Source: Actinomadura sp. BRA 177 (GTDB taxonomy: Bacteria > Actinomycetota > Actinomycetes > Streptosporangiales > Streptosporangiaceae). From it: a DNA stretch of 63,115 nucleotides. Under the pieces are notes generated by a model. The model was not told where the DNA came from. It saw only the letters and a program-made list of their open reading frames with translations, and ran no database searches. The DNA lies in the NCBI RefSeq assembly GCF_013372625.1, contig NZ_JABXFD010000137.1, positions 1 through 63,115 on the forward strand, in the 5' to 3' direction. Positions 16,001-23,926 of the stretch are shown piece after piece (position 1 is the first letter of the stretch; each line of letters starts with the position of its first letter). A program made the translations under genes and the position numbers.

Positions 16001-17151
16001 ACGGTCCGGTCGTCGATGGTGTGCGGGAGCCACGCATACGTCTCCGGGTTGAAGATGGAGCCGTCGTGGGCGTGCATCTTCATCTCGGGGTGGTCGACGC
16101 CGAAATACACCGCGTTGAAGAGGGCGAGGAGGCGGTGCCAGCCGGTGTAGGTGTGTTCGAGGTCCTCTTCGGTGCCGTCCAGGGCACGTTGCTCAAGCTC
16201 TGCGCAGAGGAGGCCGGCGGAGTAGGCCGTCCGGTACAGCTCCTTGTCGGCGGGGAGGAGTCCTCTTTCTTCGGCGAAGAGGAGGAACACGACGCGCATC
16301 ATGACGGCGACGGCGCCCCGGTAGACCTCGTGGGCGGACACGTCGGTGAGGCCGCGTCCGCCCTGGGCGACGTCGGCGGTGTGGGCGCGTCCGATGGCGG
16401 CGACCAGCAGTTCGACGGCCTGGCGGACCTGGACGCCGAGGGCCTCGGTGATGTCCTCCTGGTTGTCCTTGCTGACGTCGAGGAGGCGGACGAGGGTCTC
16501 GTCGTCCGGGACGGCGAAGAAGCGGGCGCGGCTGAGAATGGACACGAAGGCGCGGACGACGTCGCGTTCGGCGGCCTCGTGCCAGTTGACCGCGTCGAAG
16601 ACGGCGGTGGTGGTGACGCCGCCGCGCGGGGCCCAGACGAGGGCCCACCAGCGTCCGTCGGTGGCGAGTCCGAGCTGGACGTCGTGGTGGCGGCAGAGCT
16701 GGGCGAGGCGGTCGACGGGGGTCGCGGCCCAGTCGGAGTCCTTGATCCGCTGGGTGGGACGGTCGTCGCTGACGAGGCCGAGGAGCCGGACGTTCTTCGC
16801 GTCCTCGCCGGGGGCCGTGCCCGGTTCGAGGAGGGCGAACGACGGGGTGACCGCGGTGTCGTGCTCGGGGACGTCCATGGACAGGGCGTCCAGGCCGGTG
16901 AAGTGCGCCGCGTCGCCCCAGCCGAGGAGTTCGGTCAGCACGTAGTCGATCCACGGGCGGCCGGGGAGGGCGGCGTGCTCCTGGCGGAGGCGTTCGCGGG
17001 CGCCCTTGTCGAGCGCGTCGAGGGTGGGCCAGACGCGGCGGAGGACGGGGACGCTGAGGAACGGCCCGGACACGTCGATCAGGCTCAGCCAGTCGGCGTG
17101 GTTGAAGTCGTCCCTGTGGCGGGGCCAGCGCTTATTAACCACGGGGGCCAT
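13096..17151 (-). CDS. drmMI: Eco57I/DrmMI-like N6-adenine DNA methyltransferase
   Basis: 1351 residues. The SAM-binding motif I is VADIAMGSAAFLVAACRYLG near residue 600, and the catalytic motif IV is DAIIGNPPFLGG near 875. The N-terminal 580 residues are the long helical region seen in Eco57I/PglX/DrmMI methylases; a target-recognition region follows motif IV. The coding DNA between about 13540 and 14500 is visibly AT-richer than the rest, suggesting an exchanged recognition domain. The ATG lies one base after the helicase stop (17153-17155), so the two are translationally coupled. The partner helicase suggests a DISARM-type system; a BREX/Pgl-type PglX is the alternative name. Gene symbol by context. 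Confidence 0.75.
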   Translation of the reverse strand: MAPVVNKRWPRHRDDFNHADWLSLIDVSGPFLSVPVLRRVWPTLDALDKGARERLRQEHAALPGRPWIDYVLTELLGWGDAAHFTGLDALSMDVPEHDTAVTPSFALLEPGTAPGEDAKNVRLLGLVSDDRPTQRIKDSDWAATPVDRLAQLCRHHDVQLGLATDGRWWALVWAPRGGVTTTAVFDAVNWHEAAERDVVRAFVSILSRARFFAVPDDETLVRLLDVSKDNQEDITEALGVQVRQAVELLVAAIGRAHTADVAQGGRGLTDVSAHEVYRGAVAVMMRVVFLLFAEERGLLPADKELYRTAYSAGLLCAELEQRALDGTEEDLEHTYTGWHRLLALFNAVYFGVDHPEMKMHAHDGSIFNPETYAWLPHTIDDRTVLHMLQAVQYVEIGTGKSRERRRLSFAALDVEQIGYVYEGLLSFEGFHADETYVGLIGKAGFEEEVPLRTLEEFAAACPDVPSLAAKMATEYKDSRIGSAKALEKHLAPLPDAEKQDAQRKLLAVTAGDYPLTERLLPFYKLIRTDLRDLPVVILTDALYVTESSLRKNTGTHYTPSFLAKQVVEGALEPLVYSPGPLQTADKNEWKLKTSDEILSLKVADIAMGSAAFLVAACRYLGDKLVEAWVREGDERVRDYKGKSTTMAADAEADPVTIDASRQIIEHCLYGADINEMAVEMAKLSLWLVSMDPHKPFTFLDDRLIVGDSLLGITSLDQLEVMHMDAKRGRQIHERLDVRLTAGVRELVSRVADERRRLVEMDGSTIEGLDAKRAILAETLVQTKLASFIGDMTVGAALANAGRGDAGLRNASVRVADLAMRILNGDERAELQARDQLREWLGIDLPAGAFSRQPIHWPLVFPEVFENDGFDAIIGNPPFLGGSKITGSMGTAYREHLVRAVGYSKRGTADLVAYFVLRAHSLINNHGQTGLIATNTLPQGDTREVGLDQVIELGSVIRRAIKSRPWPSKSAMLEYCVIWTSWTVPTGEAEYVLNDLVVKAIEPGLTPASRVTGNPHRLDNSQGIAFIGVKLIGNGFAVDPDVAELLIEKNSRNADVLHRYLIGRDLNSRADLTASRYVINFREWNKERAMEYEEVFDIVERDVKPFRQRKKPDGSWVLTEPVREKYWQFEATRPAMLEAIGSLDSVIAMAQVSSTVMPVVVSSRQVFDQKVVVFASSDKALLVLLSSGIHYWWTVFRSGTMKTDLSYSPTDVLQTLPFPEMTSEMRRVGQRLDGFRRDVMLGRQAGLTKTYNMVHDPGCSDADIVELREIHRAIDEAVCRAYGWDDLIPELDHGHHAAGRETRYTVGPAVQRELIDRLLELNHERYDAEKAAGLHDKKGKKRPKASEQDGLF

Positions 17152-17152
17152 G

Positions 17153-20100
17153 TCAGATCGCCTCTCGCTTCGGGACGACGAAAACGACCGCGACGGGGAA
17201 CGAGTGCGGTTCGGGGCTCGCGTAACGGGACCTGATCTGCTGGAGTTCGAGGTCCTTCTCGTCCGACAGGCGTTGCAGGCGTTCCTCCCAGGAGCGGCGG
17301 TCGTTCTGGTACTGGCGGATCTCCTCGCGGCTGCCCGCCTGCGCCTCGGAGAACAGCGCGCCCTCCTCGTCGCCCTTCGCGAGCTGGTCGCGGAGGCTGG
17401 CGGAGAACTGCTCGATGTTGGCGGTGATGCGGCGGGACTCGGCGTCGCGGCGCTGGTCGAGGCGGCGGACGAGGGACTCGCGCCGGGTGTCCGCCCGCCA
17501 CTTGATCGCGGCTTCGAGGCCGGGCCGCAGCGACTCGAACCGCTCGGCGAGGCGGGCCTGGATGCGCGGGGTCGCGGCGGTGCCCTCGGTGAGGGCGCGG
17601 TCGAGGAGCGCGCCGAGGCGTCCGAGGTTCTCCCAGCGGCGGAACCGTCCCCCGTCGGGGGCCCAGCCGCCGGCGTGCAGGACCTCCTCGTGGAGGCGGA
17701 CGCCGTCCGCGCCGACGAGGACGAACCGGGAGAACGCGGCGACCAGCGTCGTCTCCAGCTCCGGGTCGTCGCCGACGACGGCGGTGACGCGGTTCAGGTC
17801 GATGCGGTCGTTGGACACGGCGGCGCGCAGCAGCCGCGTCGACATCGCGACGAGCGGATGCCCGAGGTGGGCGAGGACGACGTCGTCCCGGTCCTTCGCC
17901 GTCCGCTGGCTGAAGGTGACGGGGAGCTGGCGGGGCGGCTGCCCGTCCGGCGGCAGCTTTTCCAGGAGCCCGGCGGACGCACGCTCCCACGACCCGGTGA
18001 GGACGGGCACGTCGTAGACGCCGCCGCCCGGGTCGACGGCCTTCGTCAGCGGCTGCTGGCGGGCCAGCGCGAGCGCCGTGTCGACGACGCGCTTGACGCC
18101 GTTCGGGGTGATGCGAAGGGTGCTGACCGTCTCGTCCAGGTTGTCGCGGAGCTTGCGGACCTGGTCGCCGACGTTGGACTCGGACGGGACCCGCTCCTTC
18201 TTCGCGGCCCTGGCCGTCTCGGCGTCCACGTCGACGTGCTCGCCGAGGAGGCGGCGCTGTACGGCGTCGGCGAGGACGGGGTTGACCGACCCCAGGTCCT
18301 CCTTCTGCTGGACGACCTTGTGGGCGACGCGGGAAAGGAACTCCAGGTCGGCCTCATAGGAGTCGACGGCCTTGTCCCATCCGGTGCCGACGAAATGGCG
18401 GATCTCGGGTGTCTGCTTTTGGCCGTAGCGGTCGACGCGCCCGATCCGCTGCTCCAGCTTGTTCGGGTTGAACGGGATGTCGTAATTGACGAGCCGGTGG
18501 CAGTGGTTCTGCAGGTCGATGCCCTCGCTGGCGGCGTCGGTGGCGAGCAGGATCCGGACCGGATGCTCGTGCGGCGCCTTCTGGAACGCCAATCTCAGCT
18601 TCTCGCGGTCGTCGGTGGTCATGGCGCCGTCGAGTTCGGCGACACGGTCGCCGCCCATTCCCTGGGCGCGCAGGAGTTCGCGGAGCCAGTCCTTGGTGTC
18701 GCGGTACTCGGTGAAGACGATGACGCGTTCGTTCGTCCAGTCGCGGTCGGGACGGCAGACGGACCTGAGGTACTCGATCAGCTTGCGGGCCTTCGCGTCC
18801 GGCTGGGCCTCGTGCGCGGCCGCCCAGTCGTGCATGCGCTGCAGGAGGGCCAGCTCGTCCGCTCTCTCCTGGATGAGCGGGGTGGTGAGGGCGAGCGCGT
18901 CGGACTCGGCCTCGTCCAGGGACTCGTCGTCGAGGGTGGCGGTGTCGTCGAAGAACTCGTCCAGCCACTCGTCCTCGGGCGGGAGGACGTGGCGCGACTT
19001 CGACTTGAGCGTCTCCATGTAGGCGGCGACGGTGTGCGCGAACGCGGCCGGGCTGGAGAACAGGCGCTTCTTCAGCAGCAGCGTCACCAGGTCGGCGGCC
19101 TTGCGCCCGCGGGTCTGGTTGAGGCGCCTGCGGCGGGCCTGCGCGAACTCCTGGAGCAGCTGGTGGATCTCGCGCTCGTCATCGGGATAGACGACCGGGA
19201 TCTCGCGGGCGTCCCGCTCCTTGAAACGGGGACTGCCATTCTCGATGATCTGGGACTTCAGGCGGCGGACGACCGTTTCCTTGACCGCTTGCTCCTCGGG
19301 TTTCATGCCACGGGCGAAACGCTGGTCGTCCAGGATTTCCAGGAGCGCGGTGAAACTCGCCTGGTAGCCGTTGTGGGGGGTGGCCGACAGGAAAAGGCGG
19401 TGCGTGAAATGCTGCGCGAGCCTTCTGATCAGCTTCGTCTGCTGGGAGTCGATCGCGTAGATCTGCTTGGGCGCGGCGGGGGCCACGTGGTGCGCCTCGT
19501 CCAGGATGAGGAGATCGAACGTGCGCGGATAGGTGGGGCCGTCCGGCGGAAGGACCTCGTCGAGAAGCCGCTGCGCCTTCGCGCCGCGCAGCCACGGAAG
19601 CGACACGATCGCGTGCGGGTAGACCTCGAACGGGTTCGCGGCACTGCCGTGCGTGCGGCGGACCTTGGCGCACTCCTCGGAGTCGATGACGGTGAAGTCG
19701 AGACCGAACTTCTCGGCCATCTCGTCCCGCCACTTCACGGTAAGGCCGGCGGGGCAGACGATGAGGATCTTGCGTCCGCGCTGGCGGAGGAGGAGTTCCT
19801 GCGCGACGAGCCCCGCCTCGATCGTCTTACCGAGGCCGACGTCGTCCGCGAGGAGAAGGTTGACGCGGGGCGCGTCGAGGGCGCGGGCGACGGGTTCGAG
19901 CTGGTAGTCCTCAATGGCGACGCCGGAGCGGAACGGCGCCTGGAGCGTCTTGACGTCGGCGGACGCCACGGCGCCCCAGCGGACGGCGTCCAGGAAGGCG
20001 GCCAGTCTCTCCGGGGAGTCGAACTTGCCTTGGGTGACCTCGGGGAGGGAGCCGGACGGGAGGGTGCGGCGGCCGGGCTCGACCTCCCAGATGACGGAGA

Positions 20101-20251
20101 GCGTGTCGCCGTACCGCCCGTCCTCGACGGACTGGAGCGTAACGAGGGTGCTCCTGTCGTTCCCCTCGTCCACGGTGCTCACAACCCAGCGCTGCCCCCG
20201 CACCTGGACGAGCGCCCCGGGCTTGGGCCCCTCATCGGTCACTGTCGCCAC
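17153..20251 (-). CDS. drmD: DrmD-like SNF2-family helicase
   Basis: 1032 residues. SF2 helicase motifs: Walker A VNLLLADDVGLGKTIEAGL (about 130-148), Walker B/DEAH LLILDEAHHVAP, motif III LFLSATPHNGYQASF, motif V LLATDAASEGIDLQN, motif VI EQRIGRVDRYGQ. The N-terminus begins with VQVRGQRWVVSTVDEG, as in DISARM DrmD proteins. GTG start at 20251. Established background: DISARM class 1 uses DrmD with the DrmMI methylase and DrmA/DrmB/DrmC. None of DrmA, DrmB or DrmC is recognised in this window, so the system is incomplete here or is a two-gene variant. Confidence 0.8.
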   Translation of the reverse strand: MATVTDEGPKPGALVQVRGQRWVVSTVDEGNDRSTLVTLQSVEDGRYGDTLSVIWEVEPGRRTLPSGSLPEVTQGKFDSPERLAAFLDAVRWGAVASADVKTLQAPFRSGVAIEDYQLEPVARALDAPRVNLLLADDVGLGKTIEAGLVAQELLLRQRGRKILIVCPAGLTVKWRDEMAEKFGLDFTVIDSEECAKVRRTHGSAANPFEVYPHAIVSLPWLRGAKAQRLLDEVLPPDGPTYPRTFDLLILDEAHHVAPAAPKQIYAIDSQQTKLIRRLAQHFTHRLFLSATPHNGYQASFTALLEILDDQRFARGMKPEEQAVKETVVRRLKSQIIENGSPRFKERDAREIPVVYPDDEREIHQLLQEFAQARRRRLNQTRGRKAADLVTLLLKKRLFSSPAAFAHTVAAYMETLKSKSRHVLPPEDEWLDEFFDDTATLDDESLDEAESDALALTTPLIQERADELALLQRMHDWAAAHEAQPDAKARKLIEYLRSVCRPDRDWTNERVIVFTEYRDTKDWLRELLRAQGMGGDRVAELDGAMTTDDREKLRLAFQKAPHEHPVRILLATDAASEGIDLQNHCHRLVNYDIPFNPNKLEQRIGRVDRYGQKQTPEIRHFVGTGWDKAVDSYEADLEFLSRVAHKVVQQKEDLGSVNPVLADAVQRRLLGEHVDVDAETARAAKKERVPSESNVGDQVRKLRDNLDETVSTLRITPNGVKRVVDTALALARQQPLTKAVDPGGGVYDVPVLTGSWERASAGLLEKLPPDGQPPRQLPVTFSQRTAKDRDDVVLAHLGHPLVAMSTRLLRAAVSNDRIDLNRVTAVVGDDPELETTLVAAFSRFVLVGADGVRLHEEVLHAGGWAPDGGRFRRWENLGRLGALLDRALTEGTAATPRIQARLAERFESLRPGLEAAIKWRADTRRESLVRRLDQRRDAESRRITANIEQFSASLRDQLAKGDEEGALFSEAQAGSREEIRQYQNDRRSWEERLQRLSDEKDLELQQIRSRYASPEPHSFPVAVVFVVPKREAI

Positions 20252-20453
20252 CGAGTCTCCTCCTGGGTCGTGAGCTGCTGCTATTTGTTAGCACAGGGGC
20301 GTGCGGCGTGTGGCGCATCGTCCCGATCCGGCCGCTGGGAGCTTTGCCACCATACGCGTTGTGAACACATGCGATCAACAGGTAGATATTACGTGTAGTC
20401 CGTACACATGGAATGTAATGCGCACGTGACGGCCGATGTCTATCTTTGTTGCC
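20252..20453. promoter_or_regulatory. Divergent promoter region between helicase and kinase genes
   Basis: About 200 bp of relatively AT-rich DNA. Near the kinase, tatctt at 20441-20446 lies 7 nt before GTG 20454, matching tatcgt before the GTG of the second kinase (26831). The shared gatgtctatc block supports a -10 element and a leaderless mRNA. No confident promoter for the helicase was identified. Confidence 0.5.
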
Positions 20454-22280
20454 GTGGCGGGGACTTCTGAGCTGGTGGGCGGGCGGTACCGGCTGGTGGA
20501 GCTGGTCGGCCAGGGCGGAATGGGCCGGGTGTGGCGCGGCCATGATCTCGTGCTGGATCGTCCGGTAGCGGTCAAGCAGATCCTGCTGCACGGCGGGCTG
20601 ACGGACCACGAGCTGACCCAGCGGCTGCTGCGAGAGGCGCGTGCCACGGCGCGGCTCAACCATCCGGGGATCGTCACCGTCCATGATGTGGTCGAGCACG
20701 AGAGCGCGCCGGCGATCGTGATGGAGTTCCTGGGCGGGCCGTCGCTGGCCGCCGTCCTTGCGAATGAGGAGCGGCTGCCGGCCGCGCGGGTGGCGGAGAT
20801 CGGGGCGGCGATGCTGGACGCGCTGCGGGAGGCGCACGCGGCGGGCATCGTCCACCGGGACCTCAAACCCGACAACGTGCTGCTGGCCGGGCGACGGACC
20901 GTCATCACCGACTTCGGCATCGCCAACGTCGCCGACGCTACTACTTTGACCGCTTCGGGCGCTGTGATGGGCACGCCTGTCTATATGGCGCCGGAGCAGC
21001 TTGAGGGGCAGGGCGTCACCGAGTCGTGTGACCTGTGGTCGCTTGGTGTGACCTTGTACAAGGCGGTGGAGGGGGTGCCTCCGTTCAGCGGGCCGACCTT
21101 GACGTCTCTTTACGGGGCGATCCTGACGAAAGATCCTCGTCCGGTCTCGCATGCGGGGGCTCTGGGCGAGGTTCTCGCGGGGCTCCTGGTCAAGGACCCG
21201 GGTTTGAGGGCCACTGCCGAACAGACCGCTCTTGCCTTGGAGGCGGTCTTCCGTCCCGCGCCGGAAGAGCCGCGCGTCAACGCTGTCGGCCGCTCCGCTA
21301 TCGCCGGCACGGCCGCGTCCACACATGACAGCGCCCCAGACGTCGCGGGCTTCGCGGTTAACGGCGCGACCCTGCACGCAGCCGGACACTACAGACCGAC
21401 ACCACGGCATGCGCCTGCAACTGATCGCGTCGCCCGGACTCTCAGCGGCCACACCGATACCGTCTGCGAGATCGCGTTCAGTCCGGACGGCACGACCCTG
21501 GCCACCGCCGGTCACGACCAGACAGTGCGGCTTTGGGACATCGCCACAGGCCGCGCGATCCGGGAGATCAACGCCAGCGGCGGCTACGTCTGCGCGGTCG
21601 CGTTCAGCCCAGACGGCTCGCTCTTCGCCACCGGCCACGGTGACCAGCAGACACGGTTGTGGACCGCATCCGACGGGCGTCTCATCGGTACGTGCGGCGA
21701 CCACATATCCCGGATTCACTCGGTGGCATTCAGCCCGGACGGCACCACCCTGGCCACCGCCAGCCGCGAGAAGACGCGGTTGTGGGACGTGCGCACCGGC
21801 CGGCCCGCCACCATCGCTCTCAAGCGTCGCGCCGGTGGCGCCGCCTCAGTGGCGTTCAGCCCGGACGGCGCACTCCTCGCCACCGATGCGCGGTTGTGGG
21901 ACCTCACCACAGGCAACGCTTGGAAAAGGCTCCAGAACGGTTTCCTCACGGTCAACTCGGTCGCGTTCAGCCCGGACGGCAGGATCCTGGCCGCGAATGT
22001 CGGCCGGATCGTCCGACTGTGGAACATCACCACGGGCGGCACCACCGTCCTGGACGGTCACAGCGACACCGTCAACTCGGTCGCGTTCAGCCCGGACGGC
22101 ACGACGTTGGCCACCGGGAGCAGCGACCGGACGGTACGCCTGTGGAACATCGGAGGCCGCCCCATCCGAGAGATCTCGGTGCACACCCGCGACGTCCAAG
22201 CGGTTGCGTTCAGCCCGGACGGCAGTCTCCTGGCGAGCGCCGGTGATGACAGGACAGTGCGGTTGTCGCCGCTGCCATGA
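20454..22280 (+). CDS. Soluble Ser/Thr protein kinase with seven WD40 repeats (copy 1)
   Basis: 608 residues. Kinase domain about 8-265: P-loop GQGGMGRVW (19-27), catalytic Lys in VAVKQ, HRDLKPDN, DFG, and MGTPVYMAPEQ. A low-complexity linker follows, then seven repeats each containing an AFSPDG-type strand and an LWD/LWN motif, enough for one beta-propeller. No transmembrane helix is present, unlike PknB. GTG 20454 is preferred over ATG 20436 because the paralogue starts at the equivalent GTG and a -10-like box sits 7 nt upstream. Its location beside DrmD and mcrBC suggests a defence or signalling role, inferred only from context. Confidence 0.88.
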   Translation: MAGTSELVGGRYRLVELVGQGGMGRVWRGHDLVLDRPVAVKQILLHGGLTDHELTQRLLREARATARLNHPGIVTVHDVVEHESAPAIVMEFLGGPSLAAVLANEERLPAARVAEIGAAMLDALREAHAAGIVHRDLKPDNVLLAGRRTVITDFGIANVADATTLTASGAVMGTPVYMAPEQLEGQGVTESCDLWSLGVTLYKAVEGVPPFSGPTLTSLYGAILTKDPRPVSHAGALGEVLAGLLVKDPGLRATAEQTALALEAVFRPAPEEPRVNAVGRSAIAGTAASTHDSAPDVAGFAVNGATLHAAGHYRPTPRHAPATDRVARTLSGHTDTVCEIAFSPDGTTLATAGHDQTVRLWDIATGRAIREINASGGYVCAVAFSPDGSLFATGHGDQQTRLWTASDGRLIGTCGDHISRIHSVAFSPDGTTLATASREKTRLWDVRTGRPATIALKRRAGGAASVAFSPDGALLATDARLWDLTTGNAWKRLQNGFLTVNSVAFSPDGRILAANVGRIVRLWNITTGGTTVLDGHSDTVNSVAFSPDGTTLATGSSDRTVRLWNIGGRPIREISVHTRDVQAVAFSPDGSLLASAGDDRTVRLSPLP

Positions 22281-22303
22281 GCCGTCCGCGAGTGTCGCGA
22301 GTC

Positions 22304-22765
22304 GGCCACAGGAGTCTTACCCGGGGTTGAAGCCACCCGGCTGGGCGTCACCATCAACGAAACCCCTGACGGACGGCGGATCGTCCACTACGACGGGCAG
22401 TCCTACGAGTTGACGCCGTCGTCCGGTGAGGTGATCTGCCCGGCGAGCGGCGGGACGGCGCTCCACCACAGCCGGACCTGCACACACATGGTCGGATACG
22501 AGGACCGGGTCGAAGACCTATCCCGATCCTGACGGGAATCTGTGGCGGCAGTTACTGGAAGCCGGGTCTGTGGACGACGTACGGGGGCGCTAGGCGTTCG
22601 CGGAGGACGCCGGGCGGTGCAACGGGGTGGGCCGTCCGGTCTCGAAGGTCGGCCAGACGTGCACGCTCGGCTGCTCCCCGGCGTCGGCGGCATCACCACG
22701 CCGGCGAAGCCGCTGTCGAAGGCGCTCGCCGAGGTCGACCGCGCCGCCCGCGCGTGGTGGGCGAC
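22304..22765 (+). pseudogene. Degraded copy of the McrB N-terminal Cys/His domain (copy A)
   Basis: Begins with a 37-bp segment (22304-22340) identical to 23867-23903, then encodes GRRIVHYDGQSYELTPSSGE and GTALHHSRTCTHMVGYED, as in residues 15-59 of the McrB-like protein at 23927. A one-base shift follows GYED, and an in-frame stop (cgctag) and further changes follow. Homology ends at the codons for DRAARA, after which sequence unrelated to McrB precedes the DUF4267 copy. It sits directly after the kinase-WD40 gene, as the intact copy sits after a kinase remnant. Confidence 0.75.
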
Positions 22766-22800
22766 GGGGTCGATCGCGTCGGGACCTCGATGTAGGCCCG

Positions 22801-23238
22801 TCAGGCGGGCTGCGCGGCGGGCGCCGGGGCGGCGGCGTCCCGGGCCTTGCGGGCCTTGCCGGTCTCGCGGAGGATCAGCAGGCCCGTGACCGCGATCAGC
22901 GCCGCGGTCAGGCCGTGAATACCGAACGCGGCGGCCACGGAGCCGTGGTGGCCCAGGACGGTGATCATGTCGCCGAGCGGGGCGGCGGCCACCATCAGCA
23001 GGACCCAGCCCAGGACGCGGCGCTGGCCCGTCACCAGCAGGACGCCCATGGCCAGGCCCATCGCGTTCTCCCGGTTGCCCTTCACGACCAGGAAGCCGCC
23101 GCCGTCCCCGGCGGGCCAACTCGGCAGGCCGAAGCCCGACACCTGCGTCTCAGGGACCAGGACGAAGGACAGCCCGAGGTAGAAGGTGAACAGGACGATG
23201 GCGGTGGCCAGGACGGTGTTGATGTTCTTCAGCGACAT
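22801..23238 (-). CDS. DUF4267-like small membrane protein
   Basis: 145 residues with four hydrophobic segments (TAIVLFTFYLGLSFVL, MGLAMGVLLVTG, VLGWVLLMVAAAPLGDMI, LTAALIAVTGLLIL) and a conserved GFGLPSWPAGDGGGFLVVKG loop. The ATG at 23238 has gagaag 4 nt upstream. This is the intact source of the deleted copy at 10936-11286. No function is known for the family. It is embedded in a mosaic of duplicated defence-gene fragments. Confidence 0.75.
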   Translation of the reverse strand: MSLKNINTVLATAIVLFTFYLGLSFVLVPETQVSGFGLPSWPAGDGGGFLVVKGNRENAMGLAMGVLLVTGQRRVLGWVLLMVAAAPLGDMITVLGHHGSVAAAFGIHGLTAALIAVTGLLILRETGKARKARDAAAPAPAAQPA

Positions 23239-23279
23239 GGTTCTTCTCATTGCAACGTTGAGCTGGAGGCGGGGCCGTG

Positions 23280-23732
23280 TCATACGTCGATCCGCTCGAA
23301 AATGTGCGGGTACGACACGATGTCGTCGGGGGACTCGGCGGCCATGCGCTGGAACTCCGGGCGGCCGAAAGCCGTGGCGAGAGCCTCCGTCGACTCCCAG
23401 ACCGCGACGTTCATCAGAAGCCGGCTGTCCGCCGTTCCCTTGTGCATCTGCAGGGAGACGAACCCCGGCTGGGAGGTGCTGGTGACCCGAAGTTCGATCG
23501 ATCCGATGAGCCGGTTGTGCTCGCGGTTGACCACGGCGAGCGCGAACCGGTGTCGGGGGTTGCTGGTGGCGTCCTGGGTCACCTCAGTGAGGAATGTGGT
23601 GGTGTCAGACGGGCTGTTGGGCCCCCAGTCGGTGTAGCGGGTCACCTCGGTGTCGCCGGCGAAGGTGTGAACAGCTGCGTGGTCACTGGCGCGGAACTCG
23701 CGTAGCAGCAGCCGTGGTGTGCTCAGTTCCAT
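23280..23732 (-). CDS. Chimeric GNAT / antibiotic-monooxygenase-like gene
   Basis: 150 codons with two unrelated halves. Residues 1 to about 83 (TPRLLLREFRASDHAAVHTF, then RFALAVVNREHNRLIGSIEL) match the start of a GNAT acetyltransferase. From SQPGFVSLQMHKG onward (NVAVWESTEALATAFGRPEF...SPHIFERIDV-like ending) it matches the C-terminal half of ABM/antibiotic biosynthesis monooxygenase-like proteins. Neither half is a complete fold: the GNAT part lacks the acetyl-CoA loop and following strands. It was probably produced by a deletion joining two genes; an expressed product may be non-functional. Confidence 0.6.
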   Translation of the reverse strand: MELSTPRLLLREFRASDHAAVHTFAGDTEVTRYTDWGPNSPSDTTTFLTEVTQDATSNPRHRFALAVVNREHNRLIGSIELRVTSTSQPGFVSLQMHKGTADSRLLMNVAVWESTEALATAFGRPEFQRMAAESPDDIVSYPHIFERIDV

Positions 23733-23814
23733 GATCTTTAGTATTGGCGCTGGTCGGGATCAGCTGGCGTCTTCGGCGGCAAGGCGCAAGCGCCGGCGGC
23801 GTAGGACGGGACGG

Positions 23815-23848
23815 TCCGGCTGTCGCCGATGCCGTGAGCCGCCGTCGT
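23815..23848 (+). pseudogene. 3' remnant of a third kinase-WD40 gene
   Basis: The sequence encoding the terminal VRLSPMP followed by TGA matches the last codons of the first kinase-WD40 gene (VRLSPLP, TGA at 22278-22280). It is followed by the same spacer, including the identical 37-bp segment. Upstream identity is lost within about 40 bp. A third copy of the kinase gene probably once stood here. Confidence 0.5.
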
Positions 23849-23866
23849 TGCGGAGTGTCCTGAGTT

Positions 23867-23903
23867 GGCCACAGGAGTCTTACCCGGGGTTGAAGCCACC
23901 CGG
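23867..23903 (+). repeat. 37-bp exact repeat (second copy; first at 22304-22340)
   Basis: Identical 37-bp segments lie between the kinase 3' end and the Cys/His-domain coding sequence at both loci. Their preservation between otherwise diverged copies suggests recent duplication or a conserved function. Confidence 0.85.
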
Positions 23904-23926
23904 CCCTGAAGCGCTACGAATTGAGT

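Noticed and set aside
14956..17235. 759-codon plus-strand frame across the methylase gene
   Set aside because: It is antisense to the DrmMI-like gene, has Val/Gly/Asp-rich shadow composition and no domain; the minus strand has clear methylase motifs.
13096..20251. Complete DISARM system
   Set aside because: Only DrmMI- and DrmD-like genes are present; DrmA, DrmB and DrmC were not found in the window.
17006..20398. 1130-codon plus-strand frame
   Set aside because: Antisense shadow of the DrmD-like helicase.
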